From Absidia repens (lineage: Eukaryota > Mucoromycota > Mucoromycetes > Mucorales > Cunninghamellaceae): a stretch of 64,000 nt of DNA. Below the pieces are notes generated by a model. It searched no databases, was not told where the DNA came from, and saw nothing but the letters and a program-made list of their open reading frames with translations. Positions within the stretch are counted from its first letter, which is position 1. Every line of letters starts with the position of its first letter. The stretch spans positions 186,001-250,000 of the forward strand of contig MCGE01000010.1 of NCBI GenBank assembly GCA_002105175.1. The letters run 5' to 3'. Of this stretch, positions 11,288 through 23,286 are shown in pieces. Both the position numbers and the translations under genes were made by a program.

Positions 11288-13071
11288 CTATCCAGTCTTT
11301 TTCTTCTTGATCCTGCCAGAATCGTCTTCTTCAAATTGCTCATAGTATTTTCGTAGACCTAAAAGACTAAAGAGATCAGGTAAAGTATCCACTATATACA
11401 AATAGGAAAATGAATTAGAGGTTATTCATATGTATTTATGTGTATATTCTGTGCAATTACCCATTTCCACTTGAGTGCTGTTAATTGGTTTTATGAGAGC
11501 ATCATCACTGGAGACTGCTTGATACTAATTGAAAAGATAAAGGGATGTGAGTAGCACGACACATAATAGATATTGATCACAGTAGATGACTTACTTTTCC
11601 TTCAGTAGGAGTAAAAAGAGTCATCAAAGCATCGGAATCGGCAGTAGGTACCAAACTTGCCCACAGACGGCCATCCAAATCAAAACTAATGTCCAACACC
11701 TTTTGATCACAGTGAATCATATCTTTATATTGGAGTGCCTTTTCATCTTGATTCCATTCCAGTAACATGATAGCCGGGACCCTAAACAAACAATATATAT
11801 ATATATTGGAGTCAACCCATCTATATCCCATTTTGTGTGATTACCCATTCCGATCTTAAACTTACTTTGTAAATGCGAGAGCCACTGTGTTGGAAGTAGT
11901 ATCGAACTTAACAGAGCTGACAAGAGGGTTTTCAGTATGGTCAGTTTCTGGGACCTAGACATCAAATAACAAAAGGTGAGAATGCATTTGCCATGGATTC
12001 AAGATTGTTCATAACTTACAGGAGTAGTAATATATTCTTTGACATGTTCTTGATAATTGAATGATTGGATTCGAGTGCCTTTCACAAAGTCCCATAAGCA
12101 AATTGTATTGTCACCTCCAGCAGATAACAAAATATTCTTGTCCCAAGGCAGTAACCGAATGACGGTGACCACACTATAATAAGAAAAATGAATTAGAACC
12201 AGGTTATGTTGTTCATGTCATGAGGGGCAGTGTTTCTTTGATGCTTACTCTGTGTGACCAAGACAGAAGTTTTCGATGTTATAGCCATTAGGGAATCGAC
12301 TGACGCGAATATGTTCATCACGATCAGCAGTTATCACGTATTTTTCATCGTCAGATAAGATCTATTAAAAACCAAAATAAAATGATTATCACTAATGGAA
12401 ATTTTCATAAAAAGGTTAAAAGTGCTTATATAGCTTACCACATCAGTAATCATTGAAACATGTCCAACAATGGGTTCCAATTTTTCTTCAGAGACAATCT
12501 TAGCAGGATGACTACCAAAAAATATAAGACAGTCAGATACACATACTTGTATTTACCCAGTCACCCACCATTCACTCACACTCGGACACGCACACACAAA
12601 ATACAACTTACCAATAGACATCACCAAATTTGTCAGCAACAACTACAGTAGAAGCATCCTTTGTGAATTGAAGTGCGTTGACACGTTTGTGGGCAGGGCG
12701 AGAAGAAAGGAGTTCCCAGTTGTTCGTATCGTACACACGTACTTCCTTGTCATCGCCACTGGTGGCAAGTCGGTCACCGTCTTTAGAGAATTCGACATTT
12801 CTGAATAGATCTTGAGTGGTAGGTTTGTTGTTATCATCCTTGGGATATTCTTTGGTCACTTCGCCAGTACTAAATTTTAAAAAAGTGGGAGACCAAGCCA
12901 GTAAGCGATCAAACAGAAAAGTGACAATAAAATGAGTCTATATACTTTTTTTTTAAGGATGATCTATCATTACCTTGTGTTGACTACAAGAAAATGGCTG
13001 CCATTGGAGAGTAAAAGGTTGGCTTTGTTGGGTTGATGGGTAAGTTTGGTGAAAGGAACGCGATGTGCCAT
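11288..13071 (-). CDS. TRM82: tRNA (guanine-N7) methyltransferase non-catalytic subunit Trm82/WDR4
   Basis: About nine exons on the minus strand, the first at 13071-12974. It is a WD40 beta-propeller: [70 protein letters not shown], then FCLGHTE and [14 protein letters not shown]. The phrases 'VADKFGDVY', '[13 protein letters not shown]' and 'CLGH' are diagnostic for the Trm82/WDR4 family. In yeast and animals this subunit stabilises the catalytic Trm8/METTL1, and the complex makes m7G46 in tRNA variable loops. The C-terminus is basic (RIKKKKTG). The start codon is the first in-frame ATG and gives the expected N-terminus of the propeller. Length is about 420 aa, usual for the family. Confidence 0.88.
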
Positions 13072-13984
13072 TGTACGTTTTGATCAAAAAAGGTCGCTTG
13101 GGAGACAAAAAAAAAAATTCATTCCAAAAAAAAAAAAAGGAAAAGCGGCGTTTAAACATTTTGGTTGGCTGGCTTGGCTCGATACTTCAAACTGTATAAA
13201 CTTTGAATTGGACAGAACTTTTGCACTGTGATGGATGGTTTCAATTATTATTGTCTTTTCTATCATGACCAAATAATTACAAACTGAAAGGAGAGGTTGA
13301 GACGAGGGATTCATATTCTAAACGAAACTGGATGATGCGCTAGGGTCAATAGCCTTTTTTAATCACCTCCTTACCATAATACTGTTGCAGGAAAATGAAA
13401 AAGAAGTCTAGTTCCCAGGTGTGAATATGCATCATCCTGTCATCCTTACCCCCGCCCCTCCCACATATGTACGGTCCTGTACAATACTTCAAAAAAAAGC
13501 ACAGTTACGATTTATGCAAGTCGGTTTAAGGGAAATGCAAAAGAGTTAAGCCGGGGTAAAGTATCCAAATTTTTCTTATTGTTTTGTTATACAGCATCCA
13601 TTTTATTATCATACGATGATCAACTGTAATCTGTAAGAAGTATGCCTGCCTTTCTTTAAGAGGAGATAATTTCTCGTATGATGCCAAAAAAATAAATAAA
13701 TTAAGTTGCAGCCAATCATAATTGAAACGACGCTTTGAGCTCACGCATAGTGAACATAAATTTCCCCTACTTTTTTTTTTAAAAAAAAAGTTCACAGACC
13801 TTCTTTCCCTCTTTATCTCTCTCTTTCTCTCTCTTTCTTTCTTACACTCCTTTACCTTCTTCGACCTTTCACTTTTACTCCATGCTCTTTTCCTTTTAAT
13901 TGGTCTCCAAACATTAGAATTTAGCTCTTTACACCTTTTGTCACCTCCTTCACTTAAGTAGCAACTTTTTTTCTGTATACCCAA
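13072..13984. other. Divergent intergenic region
   Basis: Lies between the starts of TRM82 and the histone-fold gene. It holds T/C-rich tracts (about 13798-13960), typical of fungal promoters, and a short A/T inverted run (about 13771-13790). Short frames here have biased low-complexity translations and are not credible genes. Confidence 0.45.
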
Positions 13985-16900
13985 ATGTCAAGAGGTATGC
14001 CCATTACAATGAATTTGATTTATTATAATATCCGATATTAAGTTCTTTTTATACACACATAGAATGTCGATATATTTGTCAACGTGCTGCAAACGCCATT
14101 ATCTCGGAAGTAGGCTCGTATCGGGTTTCCACTGATGCTTTGTATGGAATCAATCAATTTCTGGACGAATTCTTGGTGCAACTCCTGGTGGATTGTCAAT
14201 CATTGGATCTATCTCGGATCAAGGCATCGATATTTAACCTTTTACCTTCAACACTGGGAAAAAACGCGATAGTTGAAGCAGAATTGGAAGTCAAAACCTT
14301 TACGGCAACTGAAACAATTGATTATACTATGTATGAAAAAATGCGCACTCTTGGTCAACAACAGCAACAACCTCAACATCAACAGTCAGCTTTTCCTACA
14401 AAGAAGTGTTTATCTCTTCTTCGCGACAAATGCTTCGAATTCTGTACACTAGCTGACAAGGATGATCAACAGTCATGGGTACCTCAGAAAGAATGCGATG
14501 ATGTTATCATTTCTCCTATTGTGGCAATCTATGTGACAACTGTACTTGAACATATGGCGGAATACATCTTGACGGCAGTGGCCATGACAGCAGAAACTGA
14601 AGATACAGATTATGTGCGCATAAAGGAACTATTTTTGGCTTTGGTGGATGACATTCAAGTTGGGGTGGTCTTCCAGGCGATGGACTTGAGGGACAAAATG
14701 GAGGTAAGTTAGGATTACATGAGCATATACCTATATTTTTAGAGATATGTATTATTCAATAAATAGGAGATACTAAATGAAACATGACAATTAATTCATT
14801 TCTTTACTTTTTCACTAGAGACGCTCCTTTGCACATGGTTATCTACCAAGAACAAGCACCCTTCCTTCGCCTACTCCTATTGGGAAACACCAAATCCAAT
14901 ACTCCACATGTAAGTGATCACCCAGGGTCATAATAGATCTTAAATATATCAATGAATTCATACTAAAATTTTTATCTCATTTTTTCTTCCTTATTGTTCC
15001 TTTATTAAGCTTTTATGAAGCGTAGTGGCAGCTCATCCAGGGGTCTGGCTTTTGATGAATTAGATCTACGCTATAATGACGAAGACGATACCACCTCCTT
15101 AAGTCGACCTTCTGCACTTGGACTTCATACACCATTCTCGAATTACTCAGCATTGTCAGACAGTGTTCCTCATCCAATATACCCCGTGGCCAATAACACT
15201 CATCATACTTCTAAAAAAGCCTACAAAGTATTCAAGCACGATCGTCATGAAAGTAAACCTCCCTCCTCGGAGCTGGCATCATTCTCTGTTTACGACCCAG
15301 ACGCACCTACTATGAACTTTGAAGATTTGATACGTTCTGGAAACACCATGCGTGTGTCACTCACTCCAAATCGACTCAAGTCTATTGAAACAAAAGATCA
15401 AATGGTCGACGACCCTGCACCCTCCAAATTTTCATGGAAACGTCGTTCTTCTTCAGCACCTCGACAATCTACTGGCTCACGTTCTCAAACACCAAGTCCA
15501 ACAAATTTACCACAATCCCAACATTCTGCTCTTGTAAAACCTGGATCAAATTTGGATAATTATGCTGTAGCCCAAAAAGGACGGAGAAGAAACACCAAAA
15601 CCAAATCGCGGAACATCAACACACGACCCGAACAATCACACGATACTTCCGAACCTCATTTATCAGATACCTCTTCTTTATCTTCTCACTCTTCAAGCAG
15701 TAAACTATTTGAGAAGTCACTTCCTACACCTACTTCATCAACATCTTCAAAAAAGTCGAAAAAACGTCCTCCGGTGCCTTCGGATATGAAATTACCATCC
15801 TCTCCTTCGATTGCTTCTTCCATGAAATCAACTTCCACAAAAGCTTCAACAGATGCCATCTCTTTGACATCAGCTACGTCTTCATCATCCTCAACATCCT
15901 CAGCATCTCTATCATCGACGTCCTCGTTATTAGGATTAACAACATCAGCAACACCTTCCAAATCTAGTACTACTCTCAAGCCAACACTGTCACCGACACC
16001 CACCTTACGACGCAGTAGCCTTAGCAACCGGAAGAGTCGGGAAAGCATTCGACGGAAAAGGGAACACGACAATAATCAAATGAATACATCATCGGCGGAC
16101 GACAATTCGGCATTGTCATCATCAAAACAGCAACAATCCACTATGGAGCCCGATTCATTCGAGTGCTACGCAGATACAAAACCTGAACGACCTTCGAGCT
16201 ATGTGGCGAAAAGAGCATCTGCGGCAGGTCCATCACAGCAGCCAACACCCTATGAAAATCATGCCATGAAAAATTCAACGGAAATCGATACAGCATGTAC
16301 GCCAAAAGAATCAGCAATCTCACCTCGCCCACTTTCTACAGCTGGTTCTGTGGGAAATGCCGTCAAACAACTAGATGAAATGATGAAACAGCAGTCGTCA
16401 TTTCCTCCTGGGGGGTCTTACTCACCTGACGAACAACGCCGCCAACGAAAAACAACAACATCACTCGCACCATCATTACCGAATATTAACAGCAAAGCGG
16501 ATACTTTGGATACTACAACAGCAACACGAACTACCATCAGAAGCAGACAACTGTCACAAGTATCTCAGGAAAATGCAACATTCAGAAAAAGTATGGTGCT
16601 CGACAAAGTGCTTCAATTTGAACGGGCGCATACGATGGACGAAAATGATATGACCTATCGACGGGCATCTTCATATATTCCACGACGCGAACGATTTATG
16701 TATCTGCAAAGGGACCCGAATACTCTGGAAAGACCCAAAACGACGATTTTCACCACTCACTCATCGTCTGACATTGCGACTGCTACTTCACAACCTATTG
16801 TCCGACCGGGAACATCAGCCGCCATTGCTGCTGCCGCCGCCCGTTTTTCTGCCGGTGTGAGTATGGCGATTCAAACAGATACGACAAAAGTGACAAATGC

Positions 16901-17141
16901 ATCGATAACCACCAACAACAACTCAACCACTTCTTCCTTCAAAGCTCTGACAGCTGATCAAGTTGGCAACACTGAGGCAGAGTGTGGATCGTTTGGAAGC
17001 GACAATAGTCAACAGGATAATTGTAGCGAACACGGCGTGGTGGTTGGTGATGAAGAATGGTTTTTGCCCGAAGATGAATGGGAGGATACGCAAGAACAAG
17101 AACATGCTGTAGTTGAATGGTTACTTGGTGAATCCTGTTGA
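13985..17141 (+). CDS. Tandem histone-fold protein (SOS-type N-terminus) with long disordered tail
   Basis: Four exons (13985-13994, 14063-14703, 14819-14909, 15010-17141) give about 957 aa. The first coding exon is only 10 nt. Residues about 4-70 (CQRAANAIISEVGSYRVSTDALYGI, NQFLDEFLVQLLVD) and about 155-230 (ISPIVAIYVTTVLEHMAEYIL, then VDDIQVGVVFQAMDL) read as two histone folds; the second resembles the 'VSVYIVAVLEYISADIL' region of the double histone-fold module at the N-terminus of the Ras exchange factor SOS. No DH, PH, REM or Cdc25 domain follows. Instead there are about 700 residues rich in Ser, Thr, Pro and basic patches, ending in an acidic Trp-containing tail (EEWFLPEDEWED). Inferred function: regulatory or membrane-binding scaffold. 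The 10-nt first exon is inferred from splice signals and needs RNA support. Confidence 0.7.
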
Positions 17142-17849
17142 TTTTGGTATCTTAGTATATAATATTTGTATGTTTTTTTTTAGTCCCCTCCCCCATTAGT
17201 TTTCTATTTTGCCCGCTTTGTATTTTGCCATTTTTTATTCAATAAAACTACATTTATACCATCATTGTCCATCTCACTCTCTTTTTGTTATTTGTAAAAC
17301 TAGCTACACGATCGCGCATTCGGTGTTGTGGGACTGCACATGCCGCAATCTACATTACCCTGCAGATCGTCGCCCAAAGGAAACAGTCGCAAATAAAATC
17401 ATTTGGAATCATTTGATAGGGCTTTTATTGTATATTGTAGTTATAGGAATTACTATGATATCCAAGTCCACTATTTTTTTTTTTGAATAAAAAACATTTT
17501 ACTTTATCATTTGCTTTTCATCTTTTATTGCTTTTCACTGTTGTCTTTGTTTTTCGTATATATTTATGTATATATGACCATGGTATAAAAAAAAAAAAGG
17601 CAATCATCATAGGCGATTACTTAAGAAAACAAAACACAATGTCTAGCATGCCAACTAATGAAGTGATGCTGGTTGTTCAGAAATTCTCACGCAAGTATGA
17701 CTGAAATTGCCTGCATGCATGGATAATATTTATTTCATATATTAGCATACACCAAGAAAAAAAAGAAAAATAAAGAAGTGAGGATTGTTCAATATTCAAT
17801 GCGTCTAATAGTATAGGCTGGTAGCCACAAAAAAAAAAAAAAAAGAGTT
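17142..17849. other. Intergenic, possible orphan first exon
   Basis: After the 3' end of the histone-fold gene there is mostly low-complexity AT sequence. A TATA-like GGTATAAAA at about 17581 precedes an ATG at 17640 that opens a 19-codon frame (MSSMPTNEVMLVVQKFSRK) ending at a GTATGA donor-like site. No downstream exon was found before the repeat, so this may be the relic of a gene cut by the repeat. Confidence 0.25.
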
Positions 17850-18480
17850 ATGTCTTATTGGAGCATGAGCGTAAACTGCGAAGGTCAGCAGTAATCATGG
17901 GGTCTATTGATTGGAGCTAGTTAGTAAGAGGGAGAATAACACATTTTCAATACTAACATAAAGGGACAATGGTATAAATGAAACCAGTAAACTGTGCAAA
18001 TCATGAGAAAAGCTAAAAGGAGACTATTTTTATTTAACACTACAATGACTGGTACTAATCTGAAATGACGATGGTAAAAACGAGATCTATTGTACAAGAC
18101 ATGAGAAAGGCTAATGGGACAGTTTTCATTTAAGCAAATAAAATGAGACATATTTTATTCAGACATTGGCACAAAGTATGGACAAACTAACGCTCAGCTA
18201 AACTGATGAAGGCTCTAAAACGCCAAACTGATGGTGGTCCCAAATCCTGGATCCAAAATGAAAGGGTTTCCCCATGCATGTTGTAATCCCTGAGTTGAAA
18301 CCCCTTCTAAACTAGTCCTGATACTAATCCAAGTCCACCATAACCTCAAAGAAATTGAGTGGTGGAGAAAAAAAAAAGAATGAAAAAGAGATAATGGAAC
18401 GAAAGAGAGCAACGAAATAAAAGGCGCCAGAAATTAAATATTCACGTGTGCGGGATTTCAAATATGTTTTTTGACACAAT
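17850..18480 (+). repeat. Dispersed repeat family, copy B (+ orientation)
   Basis: Core at 18258-18278 (ATGAAAGGGTTTCCCCATG, then CATGTTGTAATCCCTGAG). Left part has ACATAAAGGGACAATGG, GACATGAGAAAGGCTAATGGGACA and GAGACATATTTTATTCAG, all shared with copies A and D. Right part has GTCCTGATACTAATCC, a purine-rich stretch and the inner end motif CACGTGTGCGGGATTTCAAA at about 18441. Non-coding. Outer limit is approximate. Confidence 0.75.
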
Positions 18481-19942
18481 TCAAAATAATATTTTATTCT
18501 CATGAGAGAAATCGGCAAAATGGTGTGTGTGTGTGGGGGGGGGGTTAGTAACCTACAGTACAGCGTTCAACAGCAGTGACACAATGATTACGATATTGGT
18601 TACGATAACTTTTTTTTTTTTACAGCAACCAGTACCATTCAACATCAGCTCCTTTTTTTCACCACCGAATTAACAGCATGGAAATTCTCTTTTGCTGGCT
18701 CCTCGAACTCCCCTGCTCTTTAAAATAGTTAACCATTCATCGTAGAATAGCCCATCCTCCATTCCAGAATAGCTTGTCACTCACGGGATAATTGCATCCC
18801 GTCCATAGTTTATTTTACGTTATGTTTTTTGAATTTTATAGTAAAATTGAGGACGTAGATGATAGGTTTTTAGAATATATAAGTCTTTCAGTTGGATTTG
18901 TTTTTAACGAATCGAACAATAAAAGTAAGTATATTAAATCCCCTCACCTCCACTAAAATTAAAACGTGCTGGCTGTGATGGGCTGCGAAAAAGAATAGCC
19001 TAATTGATAGGCATCGAAGCTGATACGATTAAAGTTTTGTATGTCTTTTTTTAATATAGATACACTACTTATTGTTGGAAATACAAAAGCAATCATTTTG
19101 CCCCTTGAATTAGGCCGGAAAGGTGCATGTCGCTTTATTCTTCATATCATTAATACACAAAAATGTGTGTATGTAGTATCTTCTTTCGCCATCTGTATCT
19201 TTCTCTTTTATATATTTATATAGAAGTAGGTACATAATACTATCATAACGGTCAGGATTCAGGGCTGATTATTATTTTGTATTAAAGTCCGTGTGGAGAA
19301 ATTAAATCAAGGACTACCAAACCTGCATTGACCAAATTGTTTCAAACTCAGTCATTGGTGCATTTCTATGGATGAAAAGCTTATACGCACGAATTTGAAA
19401 AATTGAGGCATAGCTAACGGAATATGGTGGATTTCCATACCAATGAGACTCACTTTGAGAAAATTAAGAAAACAATATAAGTAGTCATCATTATCAAAAT
19501 GATAGTGAAGATTTATTAATATTACATGGATGTGATCTTGATTAAACTTTTGAAAAACCAACAATCAAATGATCGGCGCTCGCCCATAGAGAAGTATCCC
19601 TTCTCCTTAAAAATAAAATCGAAGTGGTGGCGGTTCTATCTCCTTAATTTTGCTCCCCCCTCCCCCCTTTTTTTTTTGTGCATCACGTCAAACGCAAATT
19701 AATAGTGTCAGACGAATACGTAGAGTTTTAAATTTCCTGTATTTCAACAACATCACAGCTTGACAATTTTAATGTGTCACATTGAACATGATAGAGTTCA
19801 TCGTATGGTTCTTTTTGGCGAGCCTGATTCCCCTTACTTTATACTTTATATAATATATAAAAGAAAAATCATTCATCGGTTGTTGTTTTTTTTGAATTTT
19901 TACTCAATTCTTCTACATTAAAATCCATATTCAATATTATAA
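18481..19942. other. Intergenic upstream of 7-TM gene
   Basis: A stretch at 18485-18800 shares phrases with 40720-41050 (CTCATGA-GAGAAA, TTTTTACAGCAACCA, TAGAATAGC), so it is probably the inward extension of repeat B. The last 110 bp before the ATG at 19943 contain TATATAATATATAAAAG (about 19847-19863), a likely TATA region. No gene is seen in between. Confidence 0.45.
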
Positions 19943-21311
19943 ATGGAAGTCCCTTACCATAACTCCACCACAAATTTTTCCGGGATGCAAGTAGAAGCAG
20001 GGCTAGTGGGACCTGACAATTTAGAAATCATGTCAGAGATGATTTCTTTGGTGTGTATTACCACGTTAGCAACGGGGTTTGGAAATAAAACGTTTGGTGA
20101 AAGCTTCAAAAATACAAATTACGGTCGAGTACTGGTCCTTTTACTCTATGCGTCTTCCTGGGCCTTTTGCATTACCTCAGCCGTTTTAGTTTCGACCAAT
20201 AATAGTAAGCAGATTCACAAATACCCATAGTCAGCTCACTAACGTTGTTTTTTAGACAATATGATTTCATGCACTCTAGGCATGATGTCGTGCGATATAT
20301 TTTATGCTGGTAGTAAAGTCATTAGTTATGCCTGGCTGATGGAGCGTGTGCATTTGGTCACTAATACAAAAACAAAACGACTGGAAAGTCGTGTCTATCG
20401 ATTTCATATGTTATTACTGACACCATACGCGCTTGTGCTGGGATTAATGTTGGCTTTCAAAAATATCTATCTGACTGACGATGGTAAATGCTTTATCGGA
20501 TTGCAGTTTGTTGCCAGTATTCCCTTGATGGTAATAAGAAAAAGACGTTGTTGATTAATTGTATACTCAAAGTACTACTTCTGTTCTCTCTCTTTTTTAT
20601 CATATTCCCTTCCAACTAGATCTATGATTTCGTAAGTTTCAACCCGCACCCCAAAAAAATGTCACTGGGTGAAAAGATAAATCCAGGGGTAATTTGTTTT
20701 TAAACACCGCCTTGCTTTTATAGCTTTTGAATTTGTACTTAACATGGCTATTCATGCGTCCTCTAATGAATGTGGGCTTGAATCACTCAAGAATGGATTG
20801 GAAAAAATCTCGCCTTTATCGTTTAGCCCGCCGCACCCTTGTAGCTTCGATTGTGTGCTTACTAGTTTCATTTGTCAATGTACTTGTTGTGGTGATTACT
20901 CACGGTCATGAACGAGGATTAGTCTGTTTGACAATGTGTACTGTTGATGTCACAGTAAGGGTTTTTACAATCCAACAATTTATTACCATATAATTATTGC
21001 TTAATAACTTGATTATTATTACTTTTATTTTTTTGCAGGTAAATGTGATGACAGTTCATTGGGTCACCAGCAACTCGAAAGGAAGCAAAAACGATGGAGG
21101 ACACACGACTCGAATGAAGAATGTGCACACAGCTGATGCAAACACCGTGGAAATGACATTTGATGAACAAGAAACCTTCCACGATAAGCCTGATCGTTAT
21201 GAAGCAAAGACATTGCACACTTCCCCTTATGGTGTTGACGATGTCAGTAGTACAGGTTCTTCAACTCATTCTCCCAATGCAACCTCAATTTCTCCCTTAA
21301 ATAAGTATTAG
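19943..21311 (+). CDS. Seven-transmembrane receptor-like protein, paralogue 1
   Basis: Five exons (19943-20204, 20256-20530, 20620-20631, 20724-20954, 21039-21311) give 350 aa. Seven hydrophobic segments are visible: around ISLVCITTLATGFG, VLVLLLYASSWAFCITSAVLV, TLGMMSCDIFYAGSKVISYAW, FHMLLLTPYALVLGLMLAF, NLYLTWLFMRPLM, TLVASIVCLLVSFVNVLVVV and CLTMCTVDVTVNVMTVHWV. TM3 ends in LMER, at the place where many receptors carry a charged E/DR motif. The N-terminus has Asn-X-Ser/Thr sites and the C-tail is polar and Ser/Thr-rich, so an outside N-terminus is plausible. It is paralogous to the gene at 32457 along its length, including a 12-nt exon. Family function is unknown to me; G-protein coupling is a hypothesis. 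Repeats B and C bracket it. Confidence 0.75.
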
Positions 21312-21444
21312 TCTTTTTTTTATTTATCTATTTTTATCCACATCTATACCTTATGTAATAAATATTTTAAAATAATCATGTATCTACAAGTCCATTTTTT
21401 GGACCCGGTCTCCGCTATTATTATTATTATTATTATTTTGAAGT

Positions 21445-21650
21445 ATGCAGGGACCAAATTACTATACCGAGCGGTACAATATCGCTCAGTCTGCACAGAC
21501 ACATCAAAATCCGTTTTACGATCTTCCTGAAAGATCAACGCTGACCATGAAAATAGTTGGCATTACAATGAGTCTATCGATACAGCTGCCTTTTGGAACC
21601 CTCTTTTGTGTTCATCGAAATAAAAAATGGTATCCGGAATGGTCGGAGCA
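21445..21650 (+). pseudogene. Possible COX8/COX7C-like fragment, truncated at a repeat
   Basis: An ATG at 21445 opens a frame with coding character: a polar start, then NPFYDLPERSTLTMKIVGI and a hydrophobic segment ending LPFGTLFCVHRNKK. The layout 'LPF..., single helix, LPF, short basic end' recalls the small cytochrome oxidase subunit COX8/COX7C. There is no stop at the expected end; the frame runs on into the inner end of repeat C (about 21660) and stops at 21823. There is no visible mitochondrial presequence. It may be a relic cut by the repeat or a chance frame. The identification is weak. Confidence 0.25.
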
Positions 21651-21659
21651 GCAGTTCAG

Positions 21660-22260
21660 TGAGAGACCTCCAAAAACATTTCAAATCCCGGCCACGCCAT
21701 TTTCTATTTTTCCCTTGCTTTCTTTTTTTTTTTCCCATTCTTTCTTTTCCTTTTTTCATTCTTTTTTTTTTATTTTCACCATTCAACTTCTATGGGGCTA
21801 TGTTGGACTTAGAATAGTATCATGACTAGTTTAGAAGGGTTTTCAGCACAGGGATTACAACATGCATGGGGAACCCCTTTCATTTTGGTTTCAGGACTTA
21901 GGTCCTCCCCTTAGTTGGTTTCTTGAAACCTCCATTAGCTTAGTTTAGTTTTAGTTTGTCATAGAATATACCTACTTCTGAATAAATTATGTTTTTTTTT
22001 TTTTTTTTTACAGGCATCAAAGAAAATGTTCCCAATTGTCTCATTCATGCTTGTGCAATAGATCCCTTTCTTTACTATCATCACCCACCCGTCTTTCGGT
22101 TAGTGTTGGTCGTTGTTATATTTCAATAAGGGTTTAATAAAATATATCCATTTATAAGCTTTCTCATATTGTCTGTCTTGTACCGTAAATTAGATCCCTT
22201 TAGCTTAGTATTGATCAATTTTCAGACCTCCATACTCTCCCTGATGCTACCAGCAATAGT
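21660..22260 (-). repeat. Dispersed repeat family, copy C (- orientation)
   Basis: Reverse-strand core at about 21864-21884 (CATGCATGGGGAACCCC, then TTTCATTTTGG). The inner end ATTTCAAATCCCGGCCACG is at 21680-21698, followed by a T/C-rich stretch, CCATTCAACTTCTATGG, GACTAGTTTAGAAGGG, TTAGCTTAGTTTAGT and a long T run. The outer part has CTTTCTCATATTGTCTGTCTTG, complementary to the left phrases of copies A, B and D. Non-coding. Confidence 0.75.
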
Positions 22261-23286
22261 TCCTTTGTAGCGGATTTTTGATGTGTGTTGCTAGCGTAGA
22301 TTGTATCTGGGGGGGGTATTTCAATAGTGGATTTTATTATTTCATTGTGTTTGCTAATATTGAAGGTTCGCCTGACGTCAGTATTGGGCAACATAGGATC
22401 GTTAGTCTATATTTTTGGCAAAGGGTATGGCTTGCGCGGTGTTATACTAAAAACGGTTGCTTTAAACGGGCAAGATATTCATACAATATATATTCGACTT
22501 TTCATTGTCCTCCATTTAAATAAAAATAATTTGTGAAGTTGATCAGTTTACTAGTTGGAGAATATTGATCAATTTTGTCTTTTTTTTTTTTTTGCCCAAA
22601 ATGCTTTGCCAATGCTGTGGAACGACTAGTTGTACCTTCTAAACCTTATTGAATCCCAATTCACTGATTGAAGGGTCGTTGAAAGGTCAATCGTTTACAC
22701 TTGGTCCTCTATCACTCCATATACCAATCCCAATTCGCGGGACGCAAAATAAAATGGTCCTCTGAATCTACTTTATATTTTATATTGGCAGCGCACCCAG
22801 CATTCCGTCTACTACTGTATTGAATTTTTAAATATAGGGCTGAGAGGTATTTCTTGAATGGTATTAGAAAAGAAGTCGTAATGGGCTCGTTAAACAAGGA
22901 GTGCAAAAGGCGCATAAAAGAATAAACTGCGATGAGCGCATAAAACATAGATAATAGAAGTACACTGTAAGATACAGAGTTGGCAACTGTAAACATCCCC
23001 GCCTTTTTATTATTATTATTATTATTATTCTTATTTTTAAACGTCTTGTTGTTGTACTTCTCGCCCCCTTAGTTAAAAGCCGACCAACTTCAAACACCAA
23101 AGAACTCAGTTTTATAACCCCCTCTCATCATATCAGACACTTTGTGTAATAAATAATTGGTTTTTCAAAAGCTTCAACGAAGCATCAGAATATTTATTGT
23201 GATAACAAATAAAAATATTGGTAATGATATCATATTTCAAATCAATAAGACAACAAAAAGAAGATCTATAAACACAGAAACTAAAA
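22261..23286. other. Intergenic, no convincing gene
   Basis: Spacer between repeat C and the 3' end of the C1-THF synthase gene. It includes a stretch at about 22817-22860 resembling 4460-4500 and an ATT microsatellite (about 23008-23032). Frames at 22278-22536 have no recognisable content. Confidence 0.4.

Noticed and set aside
15686..16072. Minus-strand acidic frame inside the histone-fold gene
   Set aside because: Mirror of the Ser/Thr codon repeats (TCA/TCT) of the real gene in antisense.
22278..22536. Overlapping plus-strand frames with hydrophobic segments
   Set aside because: Two overlapping frames, neither with a recognisable domain, lying in the outer part of a repeat.
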